Shown here in pieces: positions 35,587-45,263 of a stretch of 64,000 bases of DNA. The stretch covers positions 124,001 to 188,000 of the forward strand of contig CAVSBG010000009.1 in assembly GCA_963726125.1 (NCBI GenBank), read 5' to 3'. The stretch comes from JAMXLO01 sp963726125. Lineage in GTDB: Bacteria > Pseudomonadota > Alphaproteobacteria > Acetobacterales > Acetobacteraceae. Numbering within the stretch: the stretch's first letter is position 1; every line of letters starts with the position of its first letter. The notes under the pieces are model-generated. The model searched no databases, was not told where the DNA came from, and saw nothing but the letters and a program-made list of their open reading frames with translations. Made by a program: the position numbers and the translations under genes.

Positions 35587-37169
35587 GTGCGCCGACGCAG
35601 TCTGCTGCTGAGCGCGGCTGCTGCCGTCGCCACACCCCTCGCACGACCCGCGATTGCCGACACCACGCGCACGCTGGTGTTCGTGCCACAGGCCGCGCTG
35701 TCCAGCATCGATCCGGTGTGGACCAGCGCAATGACCGTGCGCAATTTCGGGCTGATGGTGTTCGAGACCCTGTACGGCCGCGACGCGCGAGATGAACCGC
35801 AACCGCAGATGCTCGAAGGCGAAGCTGGTCGAGGCCGATGGGCGGCGTCGAACCATGAAGCTGCGCGCCAACCTGCGCTTTCACGACGGCGAGCCGGTGC
35901 TGGCGCGCGATTGCGTCGCGTCGCTGCACCGCTGGATGAAGCGCGATCCAGTCGGTGCCACCATCCAGGCGCGCGTCGATGCGCTCGAAGCGCCCGATGA
36001 CCGCACGATCGTCTGGCGGTTGAGCAAGCCGTTTGCGCATCTGCCGAAGGCACTGTCCAAGATGCAGACGGCTGCCGTGATGATGCCCGCGCGCATTGCG
36101 GCGACCGATCCGTTCAAGCAGATTCCCGAGGCCATTGGCAGCGGTCCGTTCCGCTTCCTCGCCAGCGAACAGGTCATCGGCAGCTTCGCCATCGTTCGCG
36201 AAATCGACTCTATGTGCCGCGCGATGAACCCGCGAGCTTCACGGCGGGCGGTCACCGCGCGCTGGTCGATCGCGTCGAGTGGCGATGATCCCCGAGGCTG
36301 CCACCGCGGCGAACGCGTTGCTCACCGGCGAGATCGACTGGATCGAGCAGCCGGTTCCCGATCTGCTGCCACTGCTGAAGCGAGGCGGTGCGATCACCGA
36401 GCGTCTGGATGAATTGGGTTTCATCAGCCAGTTGCGCCCCAACCACATTCGTGGCGCCCACCAGCAACGTTGGCGTGCGGCGCGCGATGCATGGCGGCGA
36501 TCAGCCAGCGGGACGTGATGCAGGCGCTGATGGGCGGTGACCCAGGGGGCTTCATCGTGCCTGTCGGTTTCATGGTCACCGGCAAGCCGGAGGTCGATCG
36601 AGGCCGGCATCGAGCACGTCACCACGCAGCAGAGCACCGATGCAGTTAAGGCGATGCTGGACAAGGCCGGCTACAATGGCGAGCGCTTGTGTCTGCTGCA
36701 CACTACGGATCAGCCGTTCCACGCCGCCTCATCGACCGTGGTGGCCGATGCGCTAACTCGCGTCGGGATGCACATCGACGATCAGATGATGGACTGGGGG
36801 ACGACTTTACAGCGGCGTGGCAGCAAGGCGGCGCTCGACAAGGGAGGGTGGTCGCTGTTCACCTCCGTTACACCCGTGCCGGAGTTGCGCGATCCTCTGC
36901 TTGCATCGTTGCTACGTGCGAATGGAGCGCAGGCGTGGTTCGGTTGGCCGGATGATCCGAAGAGCGAGGCGATCTACAGCGCGTGGCTGGACGCGACGGA
37001 CCCGGCCGAACAGACGCGATTGGAACGAGACTACCAGCTTGCTGCCTGGGATTCGGTGCCGTTCATTCCGCTCGGGCGCTACATGCTGCGGACGGCGTGG
37101 AGCCCAAAACTGTCCGGGCTGTTGAAGGGGCCGGCACCGGTGTTCTGGAACGTGAGCAAGTCAGCGTAA
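35587..37169 (+). CDS. ABC transporter substrate-binding protein, family 5, orphan (several frameshifts)
   Basis: GTG 35587 follows AGGAGG with 9-base spacing and opens a signal sequence (RRRSLLLSAAAAVATPLARPAIAD). The protein then reads SIDPVWTSAMTVRNFGLMVFE, KLRANLRFHDGEPVLARDC, ATDPFKQIPEAIGSGPFRF, LLTGEIDWIEQPVPDLLPLL and PAPVFWNVSKSA, across frame breaks near 35820, 36205, 36285, 36460 and 36600. It is a sister of the binding protein at 9.2 kb but has no permease or ATPase beside it. With the CobW gene in front, a metal-complex cargo is possible. Confidence 0.8.
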
Positions 37170-37210
37170 TCATCTATCAGGCCCTTGCTCCTGCTTCCTT
37201 GGTGTCGCGA

Positions 37211-37985
37211 TCAGAACGCGATTTCATACTCGAGCTTCCAACGGATGGCGCCGCGCGGCGTCGCTGGTGTCATCCCGAACATGTAGCCAACTTCGTACTT
37301 CAACTTGCCCCAGGGCGAGAAGCTGATCGCGCCGACGGCGACAGGACCGATGAAGTGCTGCTGCTGGGAGAATGTGCCCGCATGACCGAGATCATCGATG
37401 AAACCGTAGTACTCGATGGCGGGATCAATATAGGGATCCAACTGAAGCCGCGATTGCCAGGCGACCTGTAAGCCTGTGGCGTGGCTGGAATCATGCCCGA
37501 CATCGTGGGCAAGGAACACGTTCAACGTGTGCTGGCTGTCTACACCGAGCACATCGTGAAGCTCCTTCTGAACGATGGGACCAAAGGTGAAGCTGTTCGG
37601 TTCGTTATGTAACGCTGACTGGGAGTACTCGGCAAAGGCGCCGAGGTTGAACATATACTTTCCCGGCTCGGTGATCTGGAACGTGTTTTCCATCGTCGTT
37701 GCTGTGTAGTGGACGCTGGTGTCCGGGACCGAGTTGGTCTCAGCTTCCAACTCGACCTCCCACCATGGGGTGACCCCGTATCCGATCGAGTTCGTGTAGC
37801 TTTGCTGACCGCCGAGGCTACGGTCCGTGTCGAACGAGAAGAACCCGTTGTGTTCGTACTCCAGCTCCCGGGTACTCGACCGTTGGCAGACGGACCTGCA
37901 GTTCCGCGTGCGCCGGATGCAGCGCCGCCGCCAGGAACAGCAGCGAACTCGCGACGAAGAGGTGGTGACATTCGCGTCGGACCAT
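37211..37985 (-). CDS. Putative outer-membrane beta-barrel (MetA-pathway/transporter-like), one frameshift
   Basis: The start ATG 37985 opens a good signal peptide (FVASSLLFLAAALHPAHAE). After VEY an extra C (about 37870) shifts the frame into RELEYEHNGFFSFD, and the rest consists of alternating amphipathic strands (YTNSIGYGVTPWWEVELEAE, FGPIVQKELHDVLG, YEVGYMFGMTPATPRGAIRW) ending in the aromatic residue F typical of outer-membrane barrels. Resembles the Phenol_MetA_deg/transporter group. Function unknown. Confidence 0.65.
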
Positions 37986-38150
37986 ACTTCCCTCAAGATG
38001 CGAATAAGTCGCATTAGCGGATTGTATAGGCGCTGTGCCACTGGTCTGCCAAGCTGGTAGGACGGGCTTGAAAATGTTTTTCCCGGCGGGGAATAAACCT
38101 CGCCGGTGCCCGTCTACGGCCGTCCGTGATTGTTGCCTGAGCGGCCCGCT

Positions 38151-40454
38151 TCAGAATGTGACTCGCACACCACCGAAGCCGCCGATGGGCGCGGCCGGAC
38201 TGTAGCTGCGGGGATTGGTCGCGCCAGGCGCCTGCGCAATGAACACAGAGCTGGTCGGGGAGAATGTGCCGAACGTGTAGTAGCGCGCGTTGGTGATGTT
38301 CTCGGCCCAGGCGAACAGCTGGACATGCTCCGTCACCTGGTACGATGTGCTGAGGTTCAGCGTGAAATAGCCGGGCAGCGGCGGCGTCAGATTGGCCTCA
38401 TCACCGAACAGATAGGCACTGCTGGCGGCGATGGCCGTGGCGCCAACGGTCCACTTGTCCGTGGCCTTGTAGTAGACGCCGAGCTTCACCTGGTGGGCGG
38501 GAATGCCGGGTAGCCGGTTGCCGGGCTGGACTGCCAGGTTGCCGTCGGCGTCGCCCGCCGGATTGTTCCCCGCCGATTCGACGAAGCCGCTGCGGTAGGT
38601 CGCGTTGATGTACGAGTAGTTGATATACGCAAGCCAGCGATCGGTCTTGAGCTGCAGGCCGGCGTCAATGCCCTGCCGCCGTGTCTGGCCGATGTTGGCG
38701 AAAAAGGCCCGTCCCTGCGTCACGCTGTTGATGAACGCGATGTCGTTGTCGAGGGTGCTGCGGAACAGCGCCACGTTGTAGCTGAGATTGGCACCTTCGA
38801 ACGGTTCGAAGACCCCGCGGATGCCGGCCTCCTCGGTATGCGACACCACCTGCTGAAGATCCGGATCGCCGACGAAGAAATTCGCCAGGCTGCAGGAGTT
38901 CTGCGGGCCGGCGCAGGACAGTTCGGCTGGCGTCGGCGCGCGGTTCGCAACGGCATAGCCGGCATAGGCGGTCAGCCAGGGCGCGAACCGATAGGTCACG
39001 CCGCCGGCGGGGTTGAAGTGATTGTAGCTGTGGTTGCCGCTCAGGTCGCCGCCGTTCTGGTCACTTAGATCGACCTGTGCCGCGTTGAAGCGGCCCGACA
39101 GAGTCACCGCAAGCTGCGGCGTCAGGTTCAGCGTATCGGCCAGATACAGTCCGTACGTGGCGTTGGAAATCCCGACACGCACGGGTGAGTTGGTGCCCGG
39201 TTCATCGATCACCACGCCCGGTCCGATGAAGACGCGGTCAAGCGCTGTCAGTCCGCCGATGAAGGATGTCGCGCTGAACATGGTCTGTGCACCGTCGAAG
39301 CTGGTGCCGGCGACGAAATGGTTCTTCAGGCCGAACACGTCATTGGTGTTGGTCACCTGCACCGATGCGCCATACGCATTGGTGTTGGTGGTCTGGTTAT
39401 CCAGCTCCGAGTATGGACCACCGTTCAGGAAGTCCGGGATGAACGCCCCGCCCAAGGTCGTGCTGACGCCGCCGTCGAAACAAAGAAACCCGGAGCCATC
39501 ATCGCACGGCGTATCGTTCGGTGCGTTGCCGTTGATCACCCGTTGCAGGAAATAGCGGTAGTACGTGACTGCCTGAATGGAGGTGGTGTCGCTCAGGCTG
39601 AAATCGCCGGTCAGGCTGACCGCGCCATACTGGTTGCTGACCTGATTGGGCGCGGTGAACTGCGCGCTCGGGTCGACGGCCAGCAATTCAACCGGAGAGG
39701 TGCCGGGGCCGTTGAGGACCGAGTGCGCGCCCGTTACGTTGAGATGCAGTTCGCTGCCGTGGCCCCGCCAGCCGATGTCGCCATAGATGTTCTGCAGATT
39801 CGTCGATTGCAGATCGCGCCAGCCGTTCTGGTGCAGCACCGTGCCGGCGACATAGGTGGACGTGTCGCCTGCCTGCAGACCGTACTGGAACTCGCCCTGG
39901 ACCTGGCCGAAGGAGCCGCCGGAGACATCACCCTCGAAGCCCTGCCAGGTGAAGCCGTTCTTCAGCTGGATGTTCACCGACCCACCCAGGGCATTCAGGC
40001 CGAACACCGGGTTGGAACCCTCGATGTTGACCTTGTCGATCGCGATGTTGGGGATCAGGTCCCAATCCACTGTATCGCCGAACGGCTGATTGAAGCGCAC
40101 GCCGTTGACGTAGACCGCGAGTCCTTGCGGCGTGCCTTGCAGCGGTGAGGCGGCGTAGCCGTGATAGAAGAACGTCGGTTGGAACGGATTGCCCGATCCG
40201 GAATTCAGCGTGACGCCACCGACCTGCTGGTTCAGCGAGTTCACCAGATTGGGAGTGCCCTCCCGCTTGAGGTCGTTGCTGTTCAGCACCTGGGTTTCGG
40301 CGGGAACGGTATTCCGATCGATGCCGGAGCCAATCAGCGGCGACGCTCCGATCACCTCGACCGGCGGCAGTGAGATCACCGGAGGCGCGGTCTGCGCCAC
40401 CGCTTCGCCGCCCAGCAGTATCGCAATCGCAGCGATGATCGGCACTGTTCGCAC
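38151..40454 (-). CDS. TonB-dependent outer-membrane receptor
   Basis: A 767-aa receptor. GTG 40454 with GGGAGGG upstream opens a signal peptide (VPIIAAIAILLGGEAVAQ), then the VEVIGASPLIG TonB-box-like region, the plug (VNSLNQQVGGVTLN, FYHGYAASPLQGTPQGLAVYVNGVRFNQPFGD, GLNALGGSVNI) and the C-terminal barrel ending in VRVTF. Two Cys-containing extracellular loops occur (PCDDGSGFLC; SCAGPQNSC). Ligand unknown: siderophore, heme, metal chelate or another nutrient. It is divergent from a two-component system 149 bp away, which probably senses the same signal. Confidence 0.92.
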   Translation of the reverse strand: MRTVPIIAAIAILLGGEAVAQTAPPVISLPPVEVIGASPLIGSGIDRNTVPAETQVLNSNDLKREGTPNLVNSLNQQVGGVTLNSGSGNPFQPTFFYHGYAASPLQGTPQGLAVYVNGVRFNQPFGDTVDWDLIPNIAIDKVNIEGSNPVFGLNALGGSVNIQLKNGFTWQGFEGDVSGGSFGQVQGEFQYGLQAGDTSTYVAGTVLHQNGWRDLQSTNLQNIYGDIGWRGHGSELHLNVTGAHSVLNGPGTSPVELLAVDPSAQFTAPNQVSNQYGAVSLTGDFSLSDTTSIQAVTYYRYFLQRVINGNAPNDTPCDDGSGFLCFDGGVSTTLGGAFIPDFLNGGPYSELDNQTTNTNAYGASVQVTNTNDVFGLKNHFVAGTSFDGAQTMFSATSFIGGLTALDRVFIGPGVVIDEPGTNSPVRVGISNATYGLYLADTLNLTPQLAVTLSGRFNAAQVDLSDQNGGDLSGNHSYNHFNPAGGVTYRFAPWLTAYAGYAVANRAPTPAELSCAGPQNSCSLANFFVGDPDLQQVVSHTEEAGIRGVFEPFEGANLSYNVALFRSTLDNDIAFINSVTQGRAFFANIGQTRRQGIDAGLQLKTDRWLAYINYSYINATYRSGFVESAGNNPAGDADGNLAVQPGNRLPGIPAHQVKLGVYYKATDKWTVGATAIAASSAYLFGDEANLTPPLPGYFTLNLSTSYQVTEHVQLFAWAENITNARYYTFGTFSPTSSVFIAQAPGATNPRSYSPAAPIGGFGGVRVTF

Positions 40455-40603
40455 GTCGATCCCTCCCGCGTCGCCTGGTTGACGTGGATTAGGTCGACGT
40501 CCGTCCCGGATGGCTATGGCGAAACCTCCCGATTTTCGCGAGAATGTTTCCCGAAATCGCAGTCCGGCCTGCAACGGGCGCGAAACCCAGGGAGAAAGCG
40601 CTT

Positions 40604-41956
40604 ATGCCGCTGCGCGCGCGGCTTATTGCATTGGTCGGCCTGGTCCTGCTGGCGAGCCTCGCCTGCGGCAGTGCGCTGATCGCGTGGCATGCCGCCGCCT
40701 CGGTGCGGACGGAACTGCGTGCGGCGCTCGATGTCGGGACACGAACGATCCGCAACGGCTTCGATGAGCTGCCGCGATCGAGCGATCGTGCGGCCGACCT
40801 GCGGCATCTTATCGCGACCTTCAACGGCAATCGCCATGTCCGCGCAACGTTGGTCGACGCGCAGGATCAGACGCTGGCAGTATCACGGCTGTTCGAGCCT
40901 ACCGTGGCCGTGCCCGATTGGTTTCGCCGGATCATCGCCGGAAATCGCGGTGCCGTGCGGCTGCCGGTACCGGAAAGCCCGGCCACCATCGTCCTGCAAG
41001 CGGAACCCGTGAACGAACTCGGCGAGGTCTGGGGTCAATCGCGCGACGCCGTGCTGGTGCTCTCGATATTCGCGTCGCTGAGCGCACTGCTGATCTGCAC
41101 CGCGGTCGGCCGTGCACTGCGTCCGCTGGAGCATTTCGCAACTGCTTTCGCGCGCATCGGAGAGGGCGATTACCGGGGCACGCTGCCGGAGCAGGGTCCG
41201 CGGGAACTGGCGCGTCTCGCAAGCGGGTTCAATCGCATGACAGAGCAGCTCGCGATGGTCGCGGCGCAGAACCGCAGGCTGAACGAGCGGTTGCTGACGT
41301 TGCAGGCGGAGGAGCGCACCGACCTCGCGCGCGATCTGCACGACGAGGTCGGGCCGATGCTGTTCGCTGTCGACATGACCGCCGCAACGATCGAACGTCT
41401 GGTCGAGACTGGACGAACCACTGACATCACGACACATGCGCGATCGATCCATGATGCGGTGGCGCGCATGCAGCGTCACGTGCGGGCGCTCCTCGAACGG
41501 TTGCGGCCACTGCACGCTGGCGGGTTGGAAGCCTCCATCGGCAGGCTGGTCGCGTTCTGGCAGGCGCGTCGTCCGGAGATCGCATTCAGCGTCGAGGTTT
41601 CAGTTGAGGAAGACTGCATCGGCGACGATGTGAAGGAGACGATCTACCGGGTGATCCAGGAGGGCATGAGCAACGCGATCCGCCATGGTTCTCCGACGCG
41701 GGTGCAGGTCGTGGCTGCTGACATCGAAACCGGGGTTCGTGTCTCGGTAAGGGATGACGGAGTTGGCATGCCGCCGAATGGTTCCGCTGTATCTGGAGCG
41801 CAACGGTTCGGCCTCGTGGGTATGCGCGAACGTGTCATGGCCATGGCGGGTTCACTTGCCATCCAGCCCGGCCCGAGTGGCAAAGGACTGACGCTCCTTG
41901 CACTTTTGCCTGGCACCGTATCTACAAGGTCCGAAGACCAGGATGCGCTGCAATGA
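40604..41956 (+). CDS. NarX/LiaS-type sensor histidine kinase
   Basis: A 450-aa membrane kinase: N-terminal helix (LIALVGLVLLASLACGSALIA), a periplasmic domain of about 110 residues, a second helix (VLVLSIFASLSALLICTAVG), HAMP (LRPLEHFATAFARIGEGDY), the HisKA_3 phosphoacceptor in LARDLHDEVGPML, and the ATPase blocks EGMSNAIRHG and DDGVGMPPNG. ATG 40604 has GGGAG upstream. Its stop overlaps the response-regulator ATG. Divergent from the TonB receptor. Confidence 0.9.
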   Translation: MPLRARLIALVGLVLLASLACGSALIAWHAAASVRTELRAALDVGTRTIRNGFDELPRSSDRAADLRHLIATFNGNRHVRATLVDAQDQTLAVSRLFEPTVAVPDWFRRIIAGNRGAVRLPVPESPATIVLQAEPVNELGEVWGQSRDAVLVLSIFASLSALLICTAVGRALRPLEHFATAFARIGEGDYRGTLPEQGPRELARLASGFNRMTEQLAMVAAQNRRLNERLLTLQAEERTDLARDLHDEVGPMLFAVDMTAATIERLVETGRTTDITTHARSIHDAVARMQRHVRALLERLRPLHAGGLEASIGRLVAFWQARRPEIAFSVEVSVEEDCIGDDVKETIYRVIQEGMSNAIRHGSPTRVQVVAADIETGVRVSVRDDGVGMPPNGSAVSGAQRFGLVGMRERVMAMAGSLAIQPGPSGKGLTLLALLPGTVSTRSEDQDALQ

Positions 41957-42570
41957 AGATCCTGTTGGTCGACGATCACGTGATCGTCCGATCCGGCTTG
42001 CGCAATCTGCTGACATCGATGGTGGATGCGCAGATCTCGGAAGCCGCCAACGGCCGCGACGCTCTGTTGCGATTGCGACAAGATCGGCCGGACCTCGTGC
42101 TGCTCGATCTGAACCTGCCGGGGATCGGTGGCCTGGAATTGCTGCGCCGCATGCTGGTCGAGGACAAGGCGACGCGCATCCTCGTGTTGAGCATGCATGC
42201 GGAGCCGCTTTACGTCGCGCGTGCGATGGAACTCGGCGCGCGCGGATACCTCAGCAAGAATGCATCGGCCGATGAACTGCTGACGGCAATCCGTCGCACC
42301 TTGGACGGTGGGCGCTACATCGAGAACGAGATCGCCCAGGAACTCGCTCTGCGTGCCGTGGCACCGGATCATGGCCTGCGGGACCTGACGGAACGCGACC
42401 TGGAAATCATGCGATTGCTGGCCGAGGGGATGAGCCTGGCGGAGATCGCTGATGCGCTGGGTATCGGCTACAAGACGGCGGCGAACGCGTGCAGCCATAT
42501 CAAGGCGAAGCTTGGCGTGACGCGGACCAACGATCTGGTCCGGCTGGCGATGACGCTGGGGGTTGCCTGA
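41953..42570 (+). CDS. LuxR/NarL-family response regulator
   Basis: A 205-aa regulator: receiver with the acidic pair in LLVDDH, phospho-Asp in DLVLLDLNLPG and Lys in LSKNA; C-terminal HTH (LTERDLEIMRLLAEGMSLAEIADALGI). The recognition helix GYKTAANACSHIKAKLGV is a mild variant of the usual KTVxxHxxxI pattern. ATGA overlap with the kinase shows translational coupling. Likely target: the divergent TonB receptor and/or the DyP gene 95 bp downstream. Confidence 0.93.
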   Translation: MKILLVDDHVIVRSGLRNLLTSMVDAQISEAANGRDALLRLRQDRPDLVLLDLNLPGIGGLELLRRMLVEDKATRILVLSMHAEPLYVARAMELGARGYLSKNASADELLTAIRRTLDGGRYIENEIAQELALRAVAPDHGLRDLTERDLEIMRLLAEGMSLAEIADALGIGYKTAANACSHIKAKLGVTRTNDLVRLAMTLGVA

Positions 42571-42665
42571 GGGTTTCCGAGCCGGACCGGCCGACGCAGC
42601 AGAGCGTTGACTGGTTGCGGCGGTTGGGTTATTGCGAGTTACTCGCATTCTCAGAGGACCACGCG

Positions 42666-43904
42666 ATGAGCCCTTCGCGGCGCGGCCTGTTGGCTAGCGC
42701 TGGCGGTTTGGCCGCCGCCCTTGGCACCAGCCTCGCCGCGCGCGCCGGCGTGTCAGCGGCGGTGGCACTGCCCGCCATCGAACCGTTCTGGGGCGCCCAT
42801 CAGGCCGGCATCGTTACCCCGGCACAGGGTCACAGCTATTTCGCTGCCCTCGACCTCGTCACAACCAAGCTAGGCGACATCGTTCAGTTGCTGCGCGCCT
42901 GGACGAACGCCGCGGCTCGGATGAGCCAGGGCCAGACCGCCGCGCCACCCGTTGCCGACTTCGACGCGCCGGCATCGGATTCGTCCGACGCGCTGGGCCT
43001 GCCTGCGTCGCGGCTGACGGTGACATTCGGGTTCGGCCCCGGCCTGTTCGAGAAGGACGGGCACGACCGCTATGGCCTCGCCGCCCGGCGTCCAGCGGCG
43101 CTGGTCGATCTGCCGGAGTTCAACGGCGATCAGTTGGTGCCGGAGCGCACCGGTGGCGATCTGTCGATCCAGGCCTGCGCGGACGATCCGCAGGTGGCGT
43201 TTCACGCGGTCCGGCAACTGGTCGGACTGGCGTACGGTATCGCTCAGGTCCGATGGGCGCAGACCGGGTTCCTGTCGCGTCCCACGGATGGCGGTACGCC
43301 GCGCAACCTGATGGGCTTCAAGGACGGCACGCACACGCCCAAGCAGATCGACGAGGTCGTCTGGGTGGATACCGAAGGCCCGGCCTGGATGCGAGGTGGC
43401 AGCTATCTCGCCGTCCGCCGCATCCGCTTGGCGCTGGAACACTGGGACCGCACCGACGTCAGCTTCCAGGAAGAGACCATGGGGCGGCACAAGGCGTCCG
43501 GCGCGCCGCTCGGCCTGCAGGATGAATTTGCGCCGCTGGCCCTGGACCGGATGGGCAAGGATGAGAACCCGGTGATCGCCGACACCGCTCACGTACGGTT
43601 GGCCGCCGCGGAGAGCAACGGCGGTGCGGAGATCCTGCGGCGCGGCTATTCCTACAACGACGGCGTAAACTTCACCGCCGAACGCTGGCCGCCGTGGCGT
43701 CAGGGGATGGAGTATGACGCCGGACTGTTCTTCGTCTGCTACCAGCGCGATCCGCGCACCGGCTTCATCCGGATCTTCGAGAACATGGCCAAACTGGACA
43801 TGCTGAACCAGTTCGCTACCCACACCGGAGGCGGGTTGTTCGCCTGCCCGGGCGGCGTGCGCCCAGGCGAGTTCATCGGCCAGCCCCTTTTCGAGAGCGT
43901 GTGA
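42666..43904 (+). CDS. efeB: DyP-type peroxidase, EfeB-like, Tat-exported
   Basis: A 412-aa heme peroxidase with a twin-arginine signal (PSRRGLLASAGGLAAALG). It has the distal GFKDGTHTP (GxxDG) motif with catalytic Asp, the proximal heme His in ADTAHVRLA and the RRGYSYNDG Arg. EfeB acts in the periplasm in EfeUOB iron uptake or dye decolouring; no efeU or efeO genes are here, so its link to iron is inferred from the neighbouring TonB receptor. GAGG lies 8 bases upstream of ATG. Confidence 0.9.
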   Translation: MSPSRRGLLASAGGLAAALGTSLAARAGVSAAVALPAIEPFWGAHQAGIVTPAQGHSYFAALDLVTTKLGDIVQLLRAWTNAAARMSQGQTAAPPVADFDAPASDSSDALGLPASRLTVTFGFGPGLFEKDGHDRYGLAARRPAALVDLPEFNGDQLVPERTGGDLSIQACADDPQVAFHAVRQLVGLAYGIAQVRWAQTGFLSRPTDGGTPRNLMGFKDGTHTPKQIDEVVWVDTEGPAWMRGGSYLAVRRIRLALEHWDRTDVSFQEETMGRHKASGAPLGLQDEFAPLALDRMGKDENPVIADTAHVRLAAAESNGGAEILRRGYSYNDGVNFTAERWPPWRQGMEYDAGLFFVCYQRDPRTGFIRIFENMAKLDMLNQFATHTGGGLFACPGGVRPGEFIGQPLFESV

Positions 43905-44644
43905 CACTGCCATTGGCGCATGGAGACCACACCGACGGTCGTTTGCTGGACGGCCGCGTACGCTACGTCCAGCCGCGGCAGGGTTTTCGCAGCGGCATCG
44001 AGCCGGTACTGCTCGCCGCCGCGATACCGGCGCGGGCAGGCGAGCGTGTGCTGGAAGGTGGCAGCGGCGCCGGCGCGGCACTTTTGTGCCTGGCCGCACG
44101 TGTTCCGGGCCTACGCGGTGTCGGCATCGAGCGGGATCCCGCTCTGGTACTTCTCGCCAGCGCGAACGCGTCGGCGAATGGACACACCGGCCTTGCGTTC
44201 ATCGCGGCGGACGTCACCTCGCCGCAGGAACTGGGTATGTTCGAGCATGCCTGCGCCAACCCGCCCTATCACGCGGCGGACAGTACGCCGTCACCGGACG
44301 CCTCTCGCCGGGTAGCCAAGCACGGCGATCCTGGCCTGCTCCGGGCATGGGCCGCCGCCCTGGCGAACCCTTTGTGCCCGCGTGGCACGCTGACCTTCAT
44401 CCACCCCGCTGCCTTGCTGCCACAGGTCATGGACGCGTTCGCCGCCGCCGGCTGCCAGCCAGCCGTAGGCCTGCCGCTCTGGCCAAAGGCCGGCGAGGCG
44501 GCAAAGCTGATGCTGTTGCGCGGCATCAAGAGCGGGCGAACACCGTTCCATCTCTCGCCCGGTCTTGTGCTGCACCGGCTCGATGGAGGCTTCACCGACG
44601 AGGCCGAGGCAATCCTGCGCGGCGCCCAGCCGTTGCCGCTCTAA
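43901..44644 (+). CDS. SAM-dependent methyltransferase, TrmN6-like
   Basis: A 247-aa Rossmann-fold methyltransferase. It shows the YVQPRQGFRSGIEPVLLAAAI opening of the TrmN6/YfiC family, motif I VLEGGSGAGAALLCL and the N6-adenine motif NPPY (ACANPPYHA). TrmN6 makes m6A37 in tRNA-Val. GTG start overlaps the peroxidase stop (GTGA). Slightly degenerate (EGGSGAG rather than DxGxGxG). Confidence 0.87.
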   Translation: MTLPLAHGDHTDGRLLDGRVRYVQPRQGFRSGIEPVLLAAAIPARAGERVLEGGSGAGAALLCLAARVPGLRGVGIERDPALVLLASANASANGHTGLAFIAADVTSPQELGMFEHACANPPYHAADSTPSPDASRRVAKHGDPGLLRAWAAALANPLCPRGTLTFIHPAALLPQVMDAFAAAGCQPAVGLPLWPKAGEAAKLMLLRGIKSGRTPFHLSPGLVLHRLDGGFTDEAEAILRGAQPLPL

Positions 44645-44667
44645 GTCGAACTTACAGCGGCCAGAAC

Positions 44668-44973
44668 CTATATGGGATCGTCGCCGATACGCGGATGCCG
44701 CAGATGCCATAGCCGCTCGTGCGCCGCGACAAGACTCTCCATGTTGCGCCGCCGCGTGCCGTCCGGCGTCAGCGGGCGCCGGGTCAGCATCATCTCCAGG
44801 ATGTGCAGGAGCTGCTCCGCCACCTCGAAATCCGCCTGGTCACAGGCGTGGTGGAAGGCGATCAGGATCTTGTCCGACAAGCGCCGCGTGTAGCGAGGCG
44901 CACCGCTTGGTGTCGTCTCGCGACTTCCGCCATCGCCGGCTTCGCGTTCTGTGTCGCCCATCGTCGCACTCAT
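44668..44973 (-). CDS. Conserved hypothetical protein, 101 aa
   Basis: A small helical soluble protein (RRLSDKILIAFHHACDQADFEVAEQLLHILEMML, then NMESLVAAHERLWHLRHP). GAGG precedes ATG 44973. From memory such proteins are widespread in Acetobacteraceae and relatives; no function is assigned. It converges with the methyltransferase gene. Confidence 0.65.
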   Translation of the reverse strand: MSATMGDTEREAGDGGSRETTPSGAPRYTRRLSDKILIAFHHACDQADFEVAEQLLHILEMMLTRRPLTPDGTRRRNMESLVAAHERLWHLRHPRIGDDPI

Positions 44974-45263
44974 TTGCCTCGTCCCGCCTTTTTCAACCGC
45001 GTGGCATTATCGAGCCGATAGCATCCAATCCTACAGCGTCAGCCGCAAAATCGAACCACTGCCGCGATCCTGCAGACCAGCGTGTGCACAATCAGCCGCA
45101 GGACCTCGTCATAAATGCGCAATGTTGCCGTGACTTGCTCAATAACCCGCAAGTTGAAGGGATAATCATCTCATTCATGATCGATTATGGCTGAGATCAG
45201 ACTGGCCCACAAGGCTCCGTCCAGTGGCACGCGCCTCCTCGCAAAATTGGTACACGTCCGCAC

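Noticed and set aside
38838..40148. Plus-strand open frames within the TonB receptor
   Set aside because: Antisense frames lacking motifs; the receptor frame is continuous and complete.
40455..40603. Riboswitch (cobalamin or TPP) upstream of the TonB receptor
   Set aside because: I could not find the B12-box or THI-box consensus on the receptor strand.
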